Shown piece by piece: positions 1 through 10,834 of a stretch of DNA of 64,000 nucleotides. The position numbers and the translations under genes were made by a program. This DNA is from Bimuria novae-zelandiae CBS 107.79. Its lineage: Eukaryota; Ascomycota; Dothideomycetes; Pleosporales; Didymosphaeriaceae. The stretch is from contig ML976670.1 of the NCBI GenBank assembly GCA_010015655.1, forward strand, positions 541,523-605,522, written 5' to 3'. The notes under the pieces were generated by a model. It had not been told where the DNA came from. It was given only the letters and a program-made list of their open reading frames with translations, and ran no database searches. The stretch's first letter is position 1, and each line of letters starts with the position of its first letter.

Positions 1-846
1 TCGGCAGTCAAGTCTTACTACGAATTCGTCGCCCAGAACGTCAACCAGCGTTGGGAACAACATCAAAGGGGTAAAAAGGTGGTTCGGAGGGACATATCCC
101 ACTACCTTTGCAGTGCCATCGATCCGGATACTAGGAAGCCTGCGTTTACCAAGGAATCAGTGCTCGGTGAAGCCAATTTACTTATAATCGCGGGGACCGA
201 CACCAGTGCAACAGCACTTTGCAGCTTCTTCTTCTTCTTCTTCTATATTTGCAAACATCCAGCCGTTTATAAGAAGGTAGTGTCCGAGATTAGGACATCG
301 TTCAACTCAGTCGATGAGATCCGAAGCGGACCGAAACTTGCATCCTGCACTTATGTACGGGCATGTATAGATGAAGCGATGCGCATGTGTCCTTCTGAGC
401 CTAGCGAGTTTGAGCGAGTGGTACGCCTTGGTGGCACTATAATTGATGGCGTCTTCTATCCTGAGGGGATTGTAGTCGGCAGCCCCAATTGGGCTTGGAA
501 CTACTCCCAAGAGCAGTACGGAGATCCGCACACTTATCGGCCGGAGCGTTGGCTGGTAACTGAGGACAATCCATTGGAGAAAGTCAATGAGATGAAGAGG
601 GTCTTCCTGCCGTTCATCAAAGGCCCAGGAAATTGTGTCGGCCAGAAAATCGCTATACTACAGCTGACCCTAGCTGCGTGTCGCACATTGTAGCGACTAG
701 ATTGCAGGATTGCACCAGGTACTTCGCTCGGAGAAGGATCGCCGGAGCTGGAATGGGGGAGAAACCAGGATGAGTATCAGCTGGATGATGCGTACATCGC
801 CTTGAAAACGGGTCCGATGATTCAGTTCAAGAAGAGAGAGGAATGA
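1..846 (+). pseudogene. Cytochrome P450, C-terminal part with premature stop
   Basis: Heme-thiolate monooxygenase, entering from the left window edge; the frame is open from base 1, so the true start is outside. Visible in order: I-helix AGTDTSAT, ExxR helix (EAMR), PERW, and the heme-binding loop PFIKGPGNCVG with its cysteine. A TAG at 691-693 stops the frame, but the same frame continues in recognisable P450 C-terminal sequence (LEWGRNQDEY...ALKTGPMIQFKKREE) to a TGA at 844-846. TGG to TAG would explain the stop by one G-to-A change. A run of six phenylalanines after the I-helix comes from a short TTC repeat. I read it as a nonsense-inactivated P450; a readthrough or sequencing error is possible. 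Substrate unknown. Confidence 0.8.
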
Positions 847-1121
847 CGGCTGTGGCATACCATTCTTGCGGTTGTATATTTCGTTTTGCTCTTTCCTAAT
901 ACGAAATTTTCCCGTTTACATAGCCCGAGATTCGACCGCAAGTGTTGTCTGTCCTCTACAATTGGCTTCACTCCACGACCTAGAGCCCCCACTACCGTCT
1001 CCTCCCGACACGCGCATATCCCGTCGCCTCCATTGCACTACCGCTTCTTCTCTACACGGGCAGTCTGTTAACATACCATTATAGAACCACCGATTTCCGT
1101 CACCTCCATCCCACTACGGCG

Positions 1122-1791
1122 ATGGCGCCTCCCGGATCCCTCTTCAACGTCGTCCTACGTGCCTTCCAGATTCTCTTCTCAGTCTGCACGTTCGCTCTTG
1201 CCGTCCATCTCGCTCGCGGTCACCAGTAAGCGCGCTCGCTTGACTACCATAACTTCCGCTAAGCGTGCTTCAGGTATGGCGGCGTGCCCTTCGCTCTGGC
1301 TTACTGCGCCTACGTCGGCTGTCTCACTTTTCTCGCCGCATCTGCTGGTCTAGCCGCTAACTGGTTCACCATCTTCGGCGGCGCCGTAGGCAACGTGACC
1401 GACGCCATGGTCATTCTTCTGAATCTTGCTGACGGCTTGGTAAGCACTCTTCAAGGCCCCTCCACCACTAACGAAAGGCGAGGAAGGAGCGACCGACTGG
1501 AAAGTGCTGACAGCTCTTGTAGCCATAGTTTCCAAGCTCTACAACATCTCTTGCTCCGCCGTGGGGACATATTCAATTGCAAATGCAGCAGTGTGCAGGA
1601 GTGCAACGTTCATAAATGGAGGGAATCCGCCGACGTGGGCTACGGGGGCATACTGCACGGATGGATACTATCGGACGATCCTATGGCGATGCGAACTGGA
1701 CCACGCTGATGAGGTTTCCATGTTCTTTACGATTGGTGTGTGTGTCCTATGCATCATGCTCCGCTACTTGAGAGAGAACAACGAATGGTGA
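1122..1791 (+). CDS. MARVEL-like four-helix membrane protein
   Basis: Small integral membrane protein. The ATG at 1122 begins MAPPGSLFNVVLRAFQILFS, a first hydrophobic helix. A clear 48 bp intron (1226-1273, GTAAGC...TTCAG) joins it to YGGVPFALAYCAYVGCLTFL, the second helix. A third helix region follows, then a second intron that probably starts at 1440 (GTAAGC). The last exon, in the frame of 1504-1791, reads ALVAIVSKLYNISCS and ends with a further hydrophobic segment and TGA. Phases at the second intron do not close neatly with a standard acceptor (only the weak AAG at 1534-1536 keeps the frame), so there may be a one-base defect. The pattern of short hydrophobic helices resembles fungal MARVEL proteins; function unknown. 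Confidence 0.55.
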
Positions 1792-2828
1792 AAGTCAAAA
1801 CCAGACTGAACTGTCGTGGGATCCGAATGGACGTGGCGATTTGGTATTCTGAGACGGGTGGGACCTAGTTCTTGCTAGTGGAGACCTGCGTGACCCTGGG
1901 TCCTCAACAAGAGCTCGTCAGTGAAAATGGTCTACGGTTCTAAATCAATGAAATAGTCTCAGGGTTCCCCATCGTGGCACCCTTTACGCTCTGTTAGCCC
2001 TGATCATAGTCCTAGAGTCCACTGCTACCGATTGTTTAGAGAATTACACTGCACTAGGTTTATTCTCCTAACGATGCAAAAGCTATTTCAACGTCGACAC
2101 GTGAGTAGTCTAAAATCAGCGTCCTTGTAGATTGCTAAAGGAGAAATTGTTATAATGAAATTCAGAGATGGGAATAGAATACGAGGACGGATGTAAAAAG
2201 AAGAGTATCGTGAGAGACAAGAGAAGAATGGAGACGGCAAGAGATGAGCGGCCACCAAGATTTAATAAGACACTTTATTGGTTGAGCATCAGGGCATAGG
2301 CTCACAAGCGTTGCGCCGTGTATAGTACATACGAGCTTCCTTCGGAGTGTCGGAGGCATCTTTCGGTAGGAGTCACGGAGCGAAGGTGAAGGGAATCTCT
2401 GGGCATACATGTTATGATGCCTGCACTCAACATGGAAAGGTCTGAAGGCTTCTCTAAGGTCAAGGTGACAGCACATAACTCAAGATGACTAATCGCCACC
2501 AGCCGATGTCGGAGCGGGAGCTCGACCACTCCTCACACTGCTTCCGCAGCAACCTGTCTTCGCGATAGGATGGGCAACACACAGGCCTGATACGTATAGT
2601 TCCCCCGCTTTCGCGGCGCTATGATCTCAGCGACGATGTCGGAGAATCCTTGGTCTCAGCGAATATATAAACCGAAATCAACTCTTCCCGTCAAGCCTTG
2701 AAGTTTTGTACACTAATTGAACCACAACCAGAGCTACAGCCCCATATTTATATCTGACCTCCTTTATAGTTTTTCAGTAGCGTTCAAGGTCTCTCATAAG
2801 GTCGTTCAAGCCCTCCAGTCCGACACCG
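1792..2828. other. Intergenic, no gene seen
   Basis: About 1 kb with only short unsupported reading frames on both strands. It must contain the 3' end of the MARVEL-like gene and the promoter of the methyltransferase at 2829. No repeat or RNA gene recognised. Confidence 0.5.
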
Positions 2829-3659
2829 ATGTCGTCAGGACCCTACTTGCACGGCCACCACGCCTCAGTCCTTCGCTCCCATAGCTGGCGCACAGTCGAG
2901 AACTCGTGCCCACACCTCATCCCGCACCTTACCAACCCCTCGCTCAAGATCCTCGATGTGGGATGCGGCCCCGGCACCATCACCGTAGACCTCGCTTCGC
3001 GCGTCCCGCAAGGCTCAGTTGTCGCTATCGACCCTTCCGTCGACGTTATCGAGAAAGCGCGGAAACATGCTGAAGAGAAAGGCATCGCAAACGTGCGCTT
3101 CGAGGTTGGGGACATCTTTAATTGGAAGGATATTGATGGAATTGATGGAGGTGGCTTTGATATCGTACATGCGCATCAGGTGCTCCAGCATCTGCAGGAT
3201 CCGCTCAGCGCGATGAAAGAGATGAAGAAGCTCACCCGGAAAGGCGGCATTGTAGCTGTACGCGACTGCGACTATAGCGCTATGAACCATTACCCACCCC
3301 ACGAGGGCATGCAGAAGTGGCACGATTTGTATAGAGCCACTGCGAAGAGCATCAAGTGTGACCCGGATATAGGCAAAAGACTACACGCGATCGCCATGCA
3401 AGCAGGCTTTCCGCGTAGCGATATCGACGCGAGCGTCAGCGCGTGGACATTCAGCACGCCGGAGGAGAGAGCATGGTGGTGCGGGCTGTGGGCTGAGCGG
3501 AGCACCAAGAGCGACTACAAGACTAGGGTGCTAGAGAGTGGGCTAGGAACGGAGGAGGACCTAGAGGAGATTGCGCAGACATGGAAGGAAATGGAAGGCA
3601 AGGAGGACGGCTGGTTCGCCGTCATCAACGGCGAAGTAATAGCCCACAATAGGTCATGA
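2829..3659 (+). CDS. Class I SAM-dependent methyltransferase
   Basis: Intact single-exon gene of 276 residues. Motif I, LDVGCGPGTITVDLA at about residues 41-55, is the SAM-binding glycine loop. It is followed by the acidic strand end VVAIDPS, then FEVGDIFNW (adenine-binding region) and a FDIVHAHQVLQHLQDP motif IV. This is the UbiE/COQ5-like methyltransferase fold (Methyltransf_11/25 type). The C-terminal third, with AWTFSTPEERAWW and EMEGKEDGWF, matches the fungal stand-alone members of this group, whose substrates are mostly unknown. It has no secretion signal, so it is probably cytosolic. The start is the first ATG of the open frame, and no intron is needed. The real substrate cannot be read from sequence. 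Confidence 0.9.
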   Translation: MSSGPYLHGHHASVLRSHSWRTVENSCPHLIPHLTNPSLKILDVGCGPGTITVDLASRVPQGSVVAIDPSVDVIEKARKHAEEKGIANVRFEVGDIFNWKDIDGIDGGGFDIVHAHQVLQHLQDPLSAMKEMKKLTRKGGIVAVRDCDYSAMNHYPPHEGMQKWHDLYRATAKSIKCDPDIGKRLHAIAMQAGFPRSDIDASVSAWTFSTPEERAWWCGLWAERSTKSDYKTRVLESGLGTEEDLEEIAQTWKEMEGKEDGWFAVINGEVIAHNRS

Positions 3660-3881
3660 GTGTCCAGTATCTCTCATCCAGCAGCTCCGTAAGACCACAG
3701 AATACTCTCGCGTTGTTGCGGTTATCTATGTCCTCGGCCGTCTCCGCTCCCCAGCACACCACTACGACACGCCTAAGTGCACTTCACCAATCACAGCTAG
3801 CCCACTCTACCCGCGCAGCCATCATCTGACGGCCCGCATTAGCTCCCTTTCCCTGCGTGCTGCAAACAACCCCTCCAAGGG

Positions 3882-3889
3882 CTATTTAT
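3882..3889 (+). promoter_or_regulatory. TATA-like box upstream of small cysteine-rich gene
   Basis: CTATTTAT lies about 115 bp before the ATG at 4003, followed by a pyrimidine-rich leader. This is compatible with the core promoter of the small cysteine-rich gene, judged by motif and position only. Confidence 0.3.
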
Positions 3890-4002
3890 CGACCCCCACC
3901 ACCCCGCTTCCAGCTCAGCAAAGACTTCACCGCAACCCACCAGCGTCGTCGAAATACCAAATACCACTATCAAACTCTCCTCGAGGAACACCCAACGTCA
4001 AC

Positions 4003-4140
4003 ATGCACACCAGTTGTCCCAAGTGCAGCGCCTCCATCACTGATGGATCCAAGACCTGTGGGTCCTGCGGCAGCGTGAGTCTTCGTGAGGCTGAGCGAAG
4101 AGGTTGCGGATGCTGATGTGAATAGACCTGCCCGAAATAA
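4003..4140 (+). CDS. 28-residue cysteine-rich peptide (CxxC, metal-binding-like), one intron
   Basis: Too short for routine gene calling, but well formed. ATG at 4003, 24 codons, a 51 bp intron 4075-4125 (GTGAGT...GAATAG, with CTGAT branch-like sequence close to the acceptor), then four codons and TAA at 4138-4140. The product has 28 residues with five cysteines: CPKC near the N-terminus, CGSC near residues 19-22, and a last cysteine in TCPK. This resembles half of a zinc ribbon or a very short metallothionein. No signal peptide is present. The intron in phase 0 and the CxxC spacing argue for a real gene; expression is unproven. Alternative: a chance frame. Confidence 0.5.
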
Positions 4141-4573
4141 ATGGTCGGTGGCGGAATTTACGAGGCGATGAGGCTGTACAGGAGCGGAGTTGTTCAGTTG
4201 GAACGAGATTTGAGCTGTGCTCATGAGGGGAAGGATCAGATTAGTTCACGCCGAATGAAACAATCTTCAAATTCATTGATAAATATTGTGCTGGCTACAT
4301 CCAACAGTCCTTGCAAGTAATTGACTCTATACAAAGCATCGACATTGACTCTCAATCTGGACGAGCAGTTGCTCACCAGCCACAAATTTTACATGATAAA
4401 AGCGCCGACAACACGCGGTACCTTTTCTCCATCCTCATTCAGCCACGGCTTCAAAACCCTCTTGTCTAACGTGATCTATATTAATCAAGTTGCAATTGCG
4501 CGTTGGGCACAAGATACAAGATGGGGGACCAAAAGCTTGGGCACTAGCTTGCGATGGTTCAGCAGCGGCTGTC
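4141..4573. other. Intergenic, no gene seen
   Basis: Convergent space between the cysteine-rich gene (plus) and F-box gene A (minus). Nothing further recognised. Confidence 0.4.
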
Positions 4574-6512
4574 CTAGTAGTCTGACTCCTCATCGATATC
4601 GTCCATGTCTTCTTCGATGAAGCCTGAGTATTCAACATGCCACTGACTCAGGTGTCCATCCTGTCCAGCATGATCTTCCTCGTTCTCATTATCGGAATCA
4701 TCTCCGGCATCGTCTGTATCATCGTCGGTAGAGGTATCGGCATCGGCATCGGTATCGTCCATGTCTTCATCGTAGAAGTCCGCAAATGCATCATGCCCCT
4801 GGTTCAGGTGCCCCTCCTGCTCAGCATGATCTTGCTCGTTCTCATTCTCGGAGTCCTCACCGGTATCATCTGTATCATCTTCGGTAGCGGCAACTGTATC
4901 ATCCATGCCGTCCATAAAGTCCACAAATTCATTACGCTCCTGGATGGGGGCTCGACCTTCTTGGCGAGCGATTCGCTTTTCTGCCCGCGTATAGAAGTCC
5001 GTCTGAAGATGGGCGTTGCTCGGTTCATCAACGTGGAGCACCAAGCTAACACCCTGATCTGACCACTTGTCCCCGATCTTCTCGAAAGTATCCACGTCCG
5101 ATTGCGATAAAGGTTCGAAGCACTGAATCTCGAGTATCTTACACGAAGGCAGTGCTGTGAGTAGTTGGCCAAACAAATCGATGTTCTCAGGCAGCTTCCA
5201 GTAATCCAAGAATGCCCATTCCACGTTCCTGGGCAACTTCTCGGTCAGGTCGGAAACAGCTTCGGGAATGCCATTTTCCTCGAAGCCATCACCGATGATC
5301 AGATTCGTATCCACTTCGAGACAAATCAGGTCCGTGTCCTTCCAGCTTCCCATAGGAGACGTGACCTTGTAGGGTGTGCGTGTTACATACTGCGCATTCG
5401 ACCTTTCCTTATGCCACCAAACCGTGATGGCGAGCTCCTCCAGTTTCGGGACACATTGAAATAGATGCGAACAAAACTGGGAAAGGTCTTCTTCTGCCAC
5501 AATGTCCCAGTCCATCTCGTTGTAGTCAAGCTCCTGTAGTCGAAGTACCCGAAGGTTTCGGAAGTAAGGGTTGGCGAAATAGCATGCGAGTTCATGGGGC
5601 TTGATCTAGTGCGTGTTAGCTAGCAATTTTCTACTACCATATGAATTTCATGCATACCTTGACGTTTAGGAAGCATAATTTTTGTAGCGTTGGGGCGAAT
5701 GCTGCCGGTACTAGTCAGATAGTATCCAATATTCCTGAGAATGGAACGATTGGCTCGAAAGGAGTCGGGTGGTTTTCGGGTAACTTGAGGCCGTGAATGC
5801 ATGTATCACTAATCTCCAGCTCCTCTACTCCATGTGGCAATACGATAGATGTATGTGTAGCGATCTCATCCATTTGTACCTTCACTCCATTCAAGACGAC
5901 GGAATGCAAGTTGGCAAAAGGGCGATTTGGGTTTGCGGTAGGATCGTGGTAGTGGCCAAGAGCTTCATCGAGAATATCATGAGAGTACAATACGCGGTAG
6001 TCGATGACCTCAAGATTGTTGGCAAGTGTGGCAATCAAGTCCACACAGGCTTCCAGTGAGTTCCGAATTGTTGTGATGTTGTCCAACCAACGATATTTCA
6101 ATTGCGTCTTCATTCTAGGGTAAAGAGACTCAATTGTCTGCTTGATGGTAGGCGCGAAATCCCACACTCCTTCTACCATCGGCTCGACTTTCTGCGTCAG
6201 GTATTCGTCCTCGAGGTCCACAATTTGATGTTTGGGAAATTCTACTTCTGTATCGAGAGCGTCCATGTCACCGGTGTAGACGACTATCTCCTTGATATTC
6301 TTGGACAACTCCGACCACTTCATCAAGGTCAAGAGTAGCATCTTGGCTCCTATAGCATCAGTTGAAGAGAACCCCACGACTCGGTAGAGCAACGGCTCGC
6401 TAATGCGGTGATAGTATTTTGAAGTCATAGAGAGCCTATGAACATCTTCGTGATTTTTGAGGAGGCCAATGATACGGGTATCCAGCTCTGTTGGAAGCTT
6501 AGCTATAGACAT
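4574..6512 (-). pseudogene. F-box/LRR-like protein A, one in-frame stop
   Basis: Reads on the minus strand from ATG at 6512. The N-terminus MSIAKLPTELDTRIIGLL followed by LSMTSKYYHRISEPLLYR is an F-box, the Skp1-binding module of SCF ubiquitin ligases. Leucine-rich-repeat-like sequence follows. A TGA at 5717-5715 interrupts the frame, which continues (LVPAAFAPTLQKLCFLNVK) to a 52 bp intron 5606-5657 (GTATGC...CACTAG). It then runs in frame to the stop at 4574. CGA to TGA would explain the stop. The C-terminus is very acidic, with two near-identical 42-residue units. Paralogs B and C lie directly upstream with the intron at the matching place. A stop-free allele would be about 630 residues. 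Confidence 0.8.
4598..4879 (-). repeat. Internal acidic tandem duplication in F-box protein A
   Basis: Two 126 bp units (about 4754-4879 and 4598-4723, offset 156 bp) encode the pattern DDTDD.G.DS.NENE.DHA followed by GHL...DMDD. The nucleotide match is visible directly on the plus strand, for example catgatctt.ctcgttctca in both copies. The antisense frame looks like a hydrophobic protein but is a shadow of these Asp/Glu codons. Confidence 0.8.
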
Positions 6513-7006
6513 TGCGCCTAATAGCCTCGGAGAGCGGAAGACTCGGTATGGGTTTCACTGGCGGAAAGGGCAGGGCGGAAGACCTGTGTATCTCTTCTTA
6601 ATGTTGGGTGTGCGTACTCGAGGCAGAACCTTTGAGTCGCCAGGACTAACTGGCGTCGCAGGCCAATCTTGCGTTGAGCGAGCGAGGGCGCGCGGCCGTG
6701 TTAGAGTGTTGATAGTCGCGCTGTGAGGAAGCGGTGGGCGGTGACCTTAAATATCGCGGCTGCGATTACTGCATAGCGAGGTTGAAAGTACCTGTAACAT
6801 TGCGCGCGCGGACTGTACTTGACTTTTATTGAAAGCAGCGCCACAGTGAATGCACATGCCATGTGGCGCTGAAGCTGGCCGCTCCTGCTGTCCAATTTGT
6901 TACTCAATGAGTGGGTCTTGGGGTTTTCACTCAGTTGATTACTATGGAAAGGACCGAGTGTTTTCATCTGGCGCGTGCTGCAAATGCGCAAGTTAAAAAT
7001 TAACAT
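6513..7006. other. Intergenic between F-box paralogs A and B
   Basis: About 0.5 kb containing the promoter of F-box gene A and the tail of paralog B. No gene or repeat recognised. Confidence 0.4.
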
Positions 7007-8347
7007 CTAATCCTTGTCCCGGAAATAAGAGTAACTTGGAGACCACTCATAGTCCATCACGTCCTCGCCCACTTCCTCAATCACTTCCTCCAAAGTGGGT
7101 CCAGTATATCCTCCTGGAGCGGTATCCCATCGCCCAGAGATTCGCTCGACGAATTCCCACTTAGGCATGTGCGGCACGTCATAGTTGTGGGGTCGAATGT
7201 ACATCATTTTCAGCTCGAAACCCTGGCTATCCCGCTTTTAATCGATGATCTGGTCCAGTGTATACCAATCCCATGGAGCGAGGTTGGCGAACGTAAGGAG
7301 CTGCAGGTGCTGGCAGCTGGGCAATGCTGATTGGATTTCACCGACAATATCTCGACGAGGTGCGAGAATACAAGATGCGTCAGCCATCAGCTCGAGGTCC
7401 TCTGGATGAAGGTTGTTCAGTCCGAGAAATTTCAGACCGTCGGGCGCGTTGTCGGCAAGAAGAGATCCTAGTCTGAGAACAATCTCTCTCCAAACAGATC
7501 GTGTGCAGAGGATGTTTAGGTCAATCTTGAGATCCACAAGGCTGCTGAGACACTTCATGCTCCCCATTGGGCTGTTTCTCCCAGGTTAGCGGGGTTGTGT
7601 TTCGCAGTTGTACGGATCTGGATCGTCCCAAAAAAGCGTCAACTCCAGGTTCAGTAAGTCTAGCACGGCGGCGCTCAGGATTCTCGGGAGTTCTAGAAAA
7701 CCAGGGAAGTTGCGAGTCTCCCTCTCGTCTATATCGTTCAGGACGAGCGTGTGGACTTTGAGGAAATACGTGCTTCGGAGACTTGAAGCGAACTTGTTCA
7801 TATCGAGCTGCACGAAACGATAGTCAACATCGACATAGATATGGGGGACCCATCTTACAGAGCAGTGGCTTATAACGAGCTAGCCGAGCGTGGGAACAAA
7901 CGCCTGCGGCAGCGTCAAGATGGGTTGATGCACAAGAACACCATTTCCATCCATCTTAAAATAGTTCCCGTAGTACTTGTCGCAGCAAATCGTCGGAAGC
8001 TCTATGTCTTCAATCGCGCATTCTTCTAGCCTCAGGTCCTCCACCCCGGCTGGTAGTGCAGTTCACTGAGATCTTCCAAAAGATCTCATGAGGCGGATGG
8101 TCTTCAATTTCGACAGTGGTCGAGGAGATGCTGTAACACTAGGGTGCAACGGATGAGCGTATGTAAGAATCCGCTCGACGCAAAGATCGCTGCTTTTATA
8201 AGAAGCAGTCCTATATTCCAGACAACTCAAATTATTTGCTAGGGTCATGACAAGAGCCAGACATGCCGCGAAGGAGTTTTCAAATCTCATAACCCCGGCT
8301 ATCCTATTGTGCCTTTGGGTTTCTACTATCGTCATAAAAAACGACAA
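7007..8347 (-). pseudogene. F-box/LRR-like paralog B, N-terminus lost, four in-frame stops
   Basis: One continuous minus-strand frame from about 8347 to the TAG at 7009-7007, homologous in arrangement to A and C. It is interrupted by TGA 8065-8063, TAG 7882-7880, TAA 7588-7586 and TAA 7240-7238. All are explainable as C-to-T or G-to-A changes of CGA, CAG, CAA or TGG. A 51 bp intron (7808-7858, GTAAGA...GTGCAG) sits where A and C have theirs. Between the stops the sequence is good protein (LALVMTLANNLSCLEYRT; PAGVEDLRLEECAIEDIELP). The F-box end is missing: upstream of 8347 no LPTEL-like motif is found. A dead paralog, with decay apparently by point mutation. Confidence 0.7.
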
Positions 8348-8755
8348 TTTATTGTGCTATGTCGTGCACACACCCAATCGCTCTTTTCTTTTTCATCCGT
8401 GTATTTTTGGAATACGTCATCCTGCCTGAAACCGTCGTCCACGTCAAGCCAGCCTATTTAGCTACCCAGCAGGCTGTCTGTGCCCACATCTCCACCACGC
8501 TCTATAGATTACATGTAACTATCGGGACAAATCAGGTCTTCCGATGATTATTTACATGTGCGAGTCGTGAAGAATCCAAGTGGATACCACAATTTGATAG
8601 TCTCTGGAGGCCTCTGTGAAAAAAGAACTCAACCCTTCCTCAAGATAGCTCACTCAATTTCATCCAAAGCCACCGCGATCAGATTATTACACAGTCACTT
8701 CCGCACTTGCGTCTTCACTCTTTTCCAACACCGCTTCATCCTGCTCGTTCTGTCA
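8348..8755. other. No gene seen; lost 5' part of paralog B or spacer
   Basis: Reading frames here are short and unlike the F-box paralogs. The missing F-box end of paralog B would be expected here but is not recognisable. Confidence 0.4.
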
Positions 8756-10834
8756 CTATAATCCCGTTCTGGCCCTGGTAACGTGTCCTGGTTCTGGTTC
8801 CACCTGCACTAACGGCGGCAGGACACCCGATTCTTTGGAATCCCTGTAGGAATAGATCTGATTCAAACGCGCTATCATCCTCGTGCTCACGCGCTCAAGG
8901 TAATAGGGCCGTCGATAGATTATTTCCGGTGCGTTAAAACCAAACTCCAGTTTGACACCTCGTTTGTCCCACCACTTGTCCTCGATCGCCGCAAGCGCTT
9001 TCTAGTCCCAATCCAGAAACGGTTCGTAGGTGTCGAAATAAAACGACTCGCAAGACGGCAGTGCAAGTAGGATCTGGCCGATGATATCTACCCGTTTCTC
9101 TTGCCGCCACTGGTCTACAATCTCCTCGAAGAGCTCAGGTGGAATATCAATGATGTGTACTTGCGTCAAGCTCTTCGGCAGCTTATCGGTCGCCACGGAG
9201 ACGAATTTAGATAGAGGGACGTCCTCGGGAAGAAGTAGATTGAAATCTAGCGTGAGCCACTCGATCTTGAGCATCTTGAGACTGCGAAATGGGCGGGTTG
9301 GCCAGGGGCGTGTTATAGGAATCCTTCGTAGCTCCGGAGTATACCAATATGTAGAAACATGCAGTCTCGTCAAATTTGGCATGATGGTGCTTAGGGCAGC
9401 CGGAAACTCGCTGTGATCTGGTGTGTCGTATCCCCAGTCGAATATTTCTATCTTCCGCAGAAGGAGCTCGCCAACATTCTTGAAGTAGGGACTGGTAAGA
9501 TTGCGAAGGAGCTCAGTTGGTAGAATCTAATGCTTTATATTAGTGAGGGACAAGACATGTTGTATACATAAACTTACCTGGATATTATAAAGATCGAGAC
9601 CACGTAGACGTGAAATAAAACCCTGCGGCAGCTCAGGGATTGGGTGTCTTATTGTCCTAACCAGCTTAATTGGAAGTTCATCCATGGTTGTGAAGTCGTT
9701 TGAGCGCGGGATCGGATATTCGAACTTCTGGATTTTATGTCTTCAATCTGTAGATCCTCAGCAGCGGCTGGTAATGCTATCCACGTATCTGACTTGAGCC
9801 ACATTCGGTCTTTCCGCCCAATACATTCAACATCGATCAATTTCGTCAGAGTAGAAGAGCTTGCGGTCGTCATGTAGGCCAACACACGATAGACTATAGA
9901 ACTTCTGCCAGACATTCGGTACCTAAAGCACTCGAGGTTCTTGGCCATAGCTATGATCAAAGCCACACAGGCATCCGTGTTGCAATTGTCAGCTGGCAAG
10001 ATGTATCCGGCCCATGTTGTCGCGGAGCAAAAGGCTAACCTTCTGCTCCTCATGAGTAGAATATCATTTAAGGTTACACACCCCCCCAGATCGCAGTGAT
10101 AGGAACGGAGAGCTGTAAGCTTTTCAAGGTTTGGTATACATGTCGCCCGTAGTCCAGCATGCCCTATATATTCTGCTCCAGTCTCTCTCGCTCACTCTCA
10201 TATCTGTGACCCTATAGCATCTGGCTCTTAGCTCTCTCGCTGTCTTGCGCAGTGCTCTTGGCTATTTCTGTGGTGTGCACCTGCTCGCTTGTGGTACCCC
10301 ACCCAAGTGCTGATCCGCCACTTGAGTGCTTGCGCAGGGTCTTAGCGATTCCGGGCTCATAACTGTCGCGGAGCAAAAGGCTAACCTTCTGCTCCTCATG
10401 AGTAGAATATCATTTAAGGTTACACATGTTACCTTCACTGCCTTTGGGAAATCTGGGAAGGTCGAGTCGATTGTATTCTTAATCGTGTTCACATGATCCC
10501 ATACCGCATGCACTCTATCTTGAGCCTTCTCGATTGACCAGTTTTTGAGTACGCCGAACGGGTCAAAGTCCTCGATTTCGTACCTATGGCTTGACAAGAT
10601 CTCGGAAATCTTAATATGCTGCGCCAGTTCAGGGCAGCTGAGAAGCGTTAAGAGGAAAATCTTCACTCCAATCGGATCGCGGATCTTGAGCGTGACGGTT
10701 TCAAAAATAAACGGCTCTGATAGTCTATGGCAGTACTTCGAGGTCAACGAAAAGTTCATCAGATCACTGAGATCGTCTTGTAGGAAGCCAATGATGCGGG
10801 CACCAAGCTCGGTTGACAGCTTCGCCAGCGACAT
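8756..10834 (-). pseudogene. F-box/LRR-like paralog C, split by an insertion
   Basis: Starts at ATG 10834 with MSLAKLSTELGARIIGFL and the F-box LTSKYCHRLSEPFIFE, closely like paralog A. The frame stays open upstream to 11101, but the match to A favours 10834. The gene is interrupted at MRSRRLAFCSAT by a 283 bp insertion flanked by 63 bp direct repeats. It then resumes as LALIIAMAKNLECFRYRM-type sequence. A one-base loss near an A-run around 9735 shifts the frame. A 51 bp intron 9527-9577 (GTAAGT...CATTAG) is at the conserved position. A TAG at 9004-9002 follows FLDWD, and homologous sequence (ALAAIEDKWWDKRGVKL) continues in frame to TAG 8758-8756. Three independent lesions, so clearly dead. 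Confidence 0.75.
10018..10426. mobile_element. 283 bp insertion with 63 bp direct repeats inside F-box C
   Basis: A 63 bp stretch beginning tgtcgcggagcaaaaggcta occurs at 10018-10080 and again at 10364-10426, in the same orientation. The 283 bp between (10081-10363) interrupts the F-box reading frame, and removing one repeat plus the insert restores it. The insert starts with a run of seven C and ends gggctcataac. It has no coding capacity, no inverted ends and no clear tRNA-like boxes. A 63 bp duplication is far longer than the usual target duplication of DNA transposons or LTR elements. Candidates are a short retro-insertion with long target duplication or a patch from staggered break repair. 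Confidence 0.6.

Noticed and set aside
4637..5062. 141-codon plus-strand frame rich in Ile, Val and Leu, looking like a membrane protein
   Set aside because: It is the exact antisense of the Asp/Glu-rich repeats of F-box protein A (GAC/GAT codons read as GTC/ATC).
5715..5760. A 37 bp GTTCCA...CTAG interval in F-box A as an intron removing the TGA
   Set aside because: Too short, weak donor, and it puts the downstream conserved frame out of phase.
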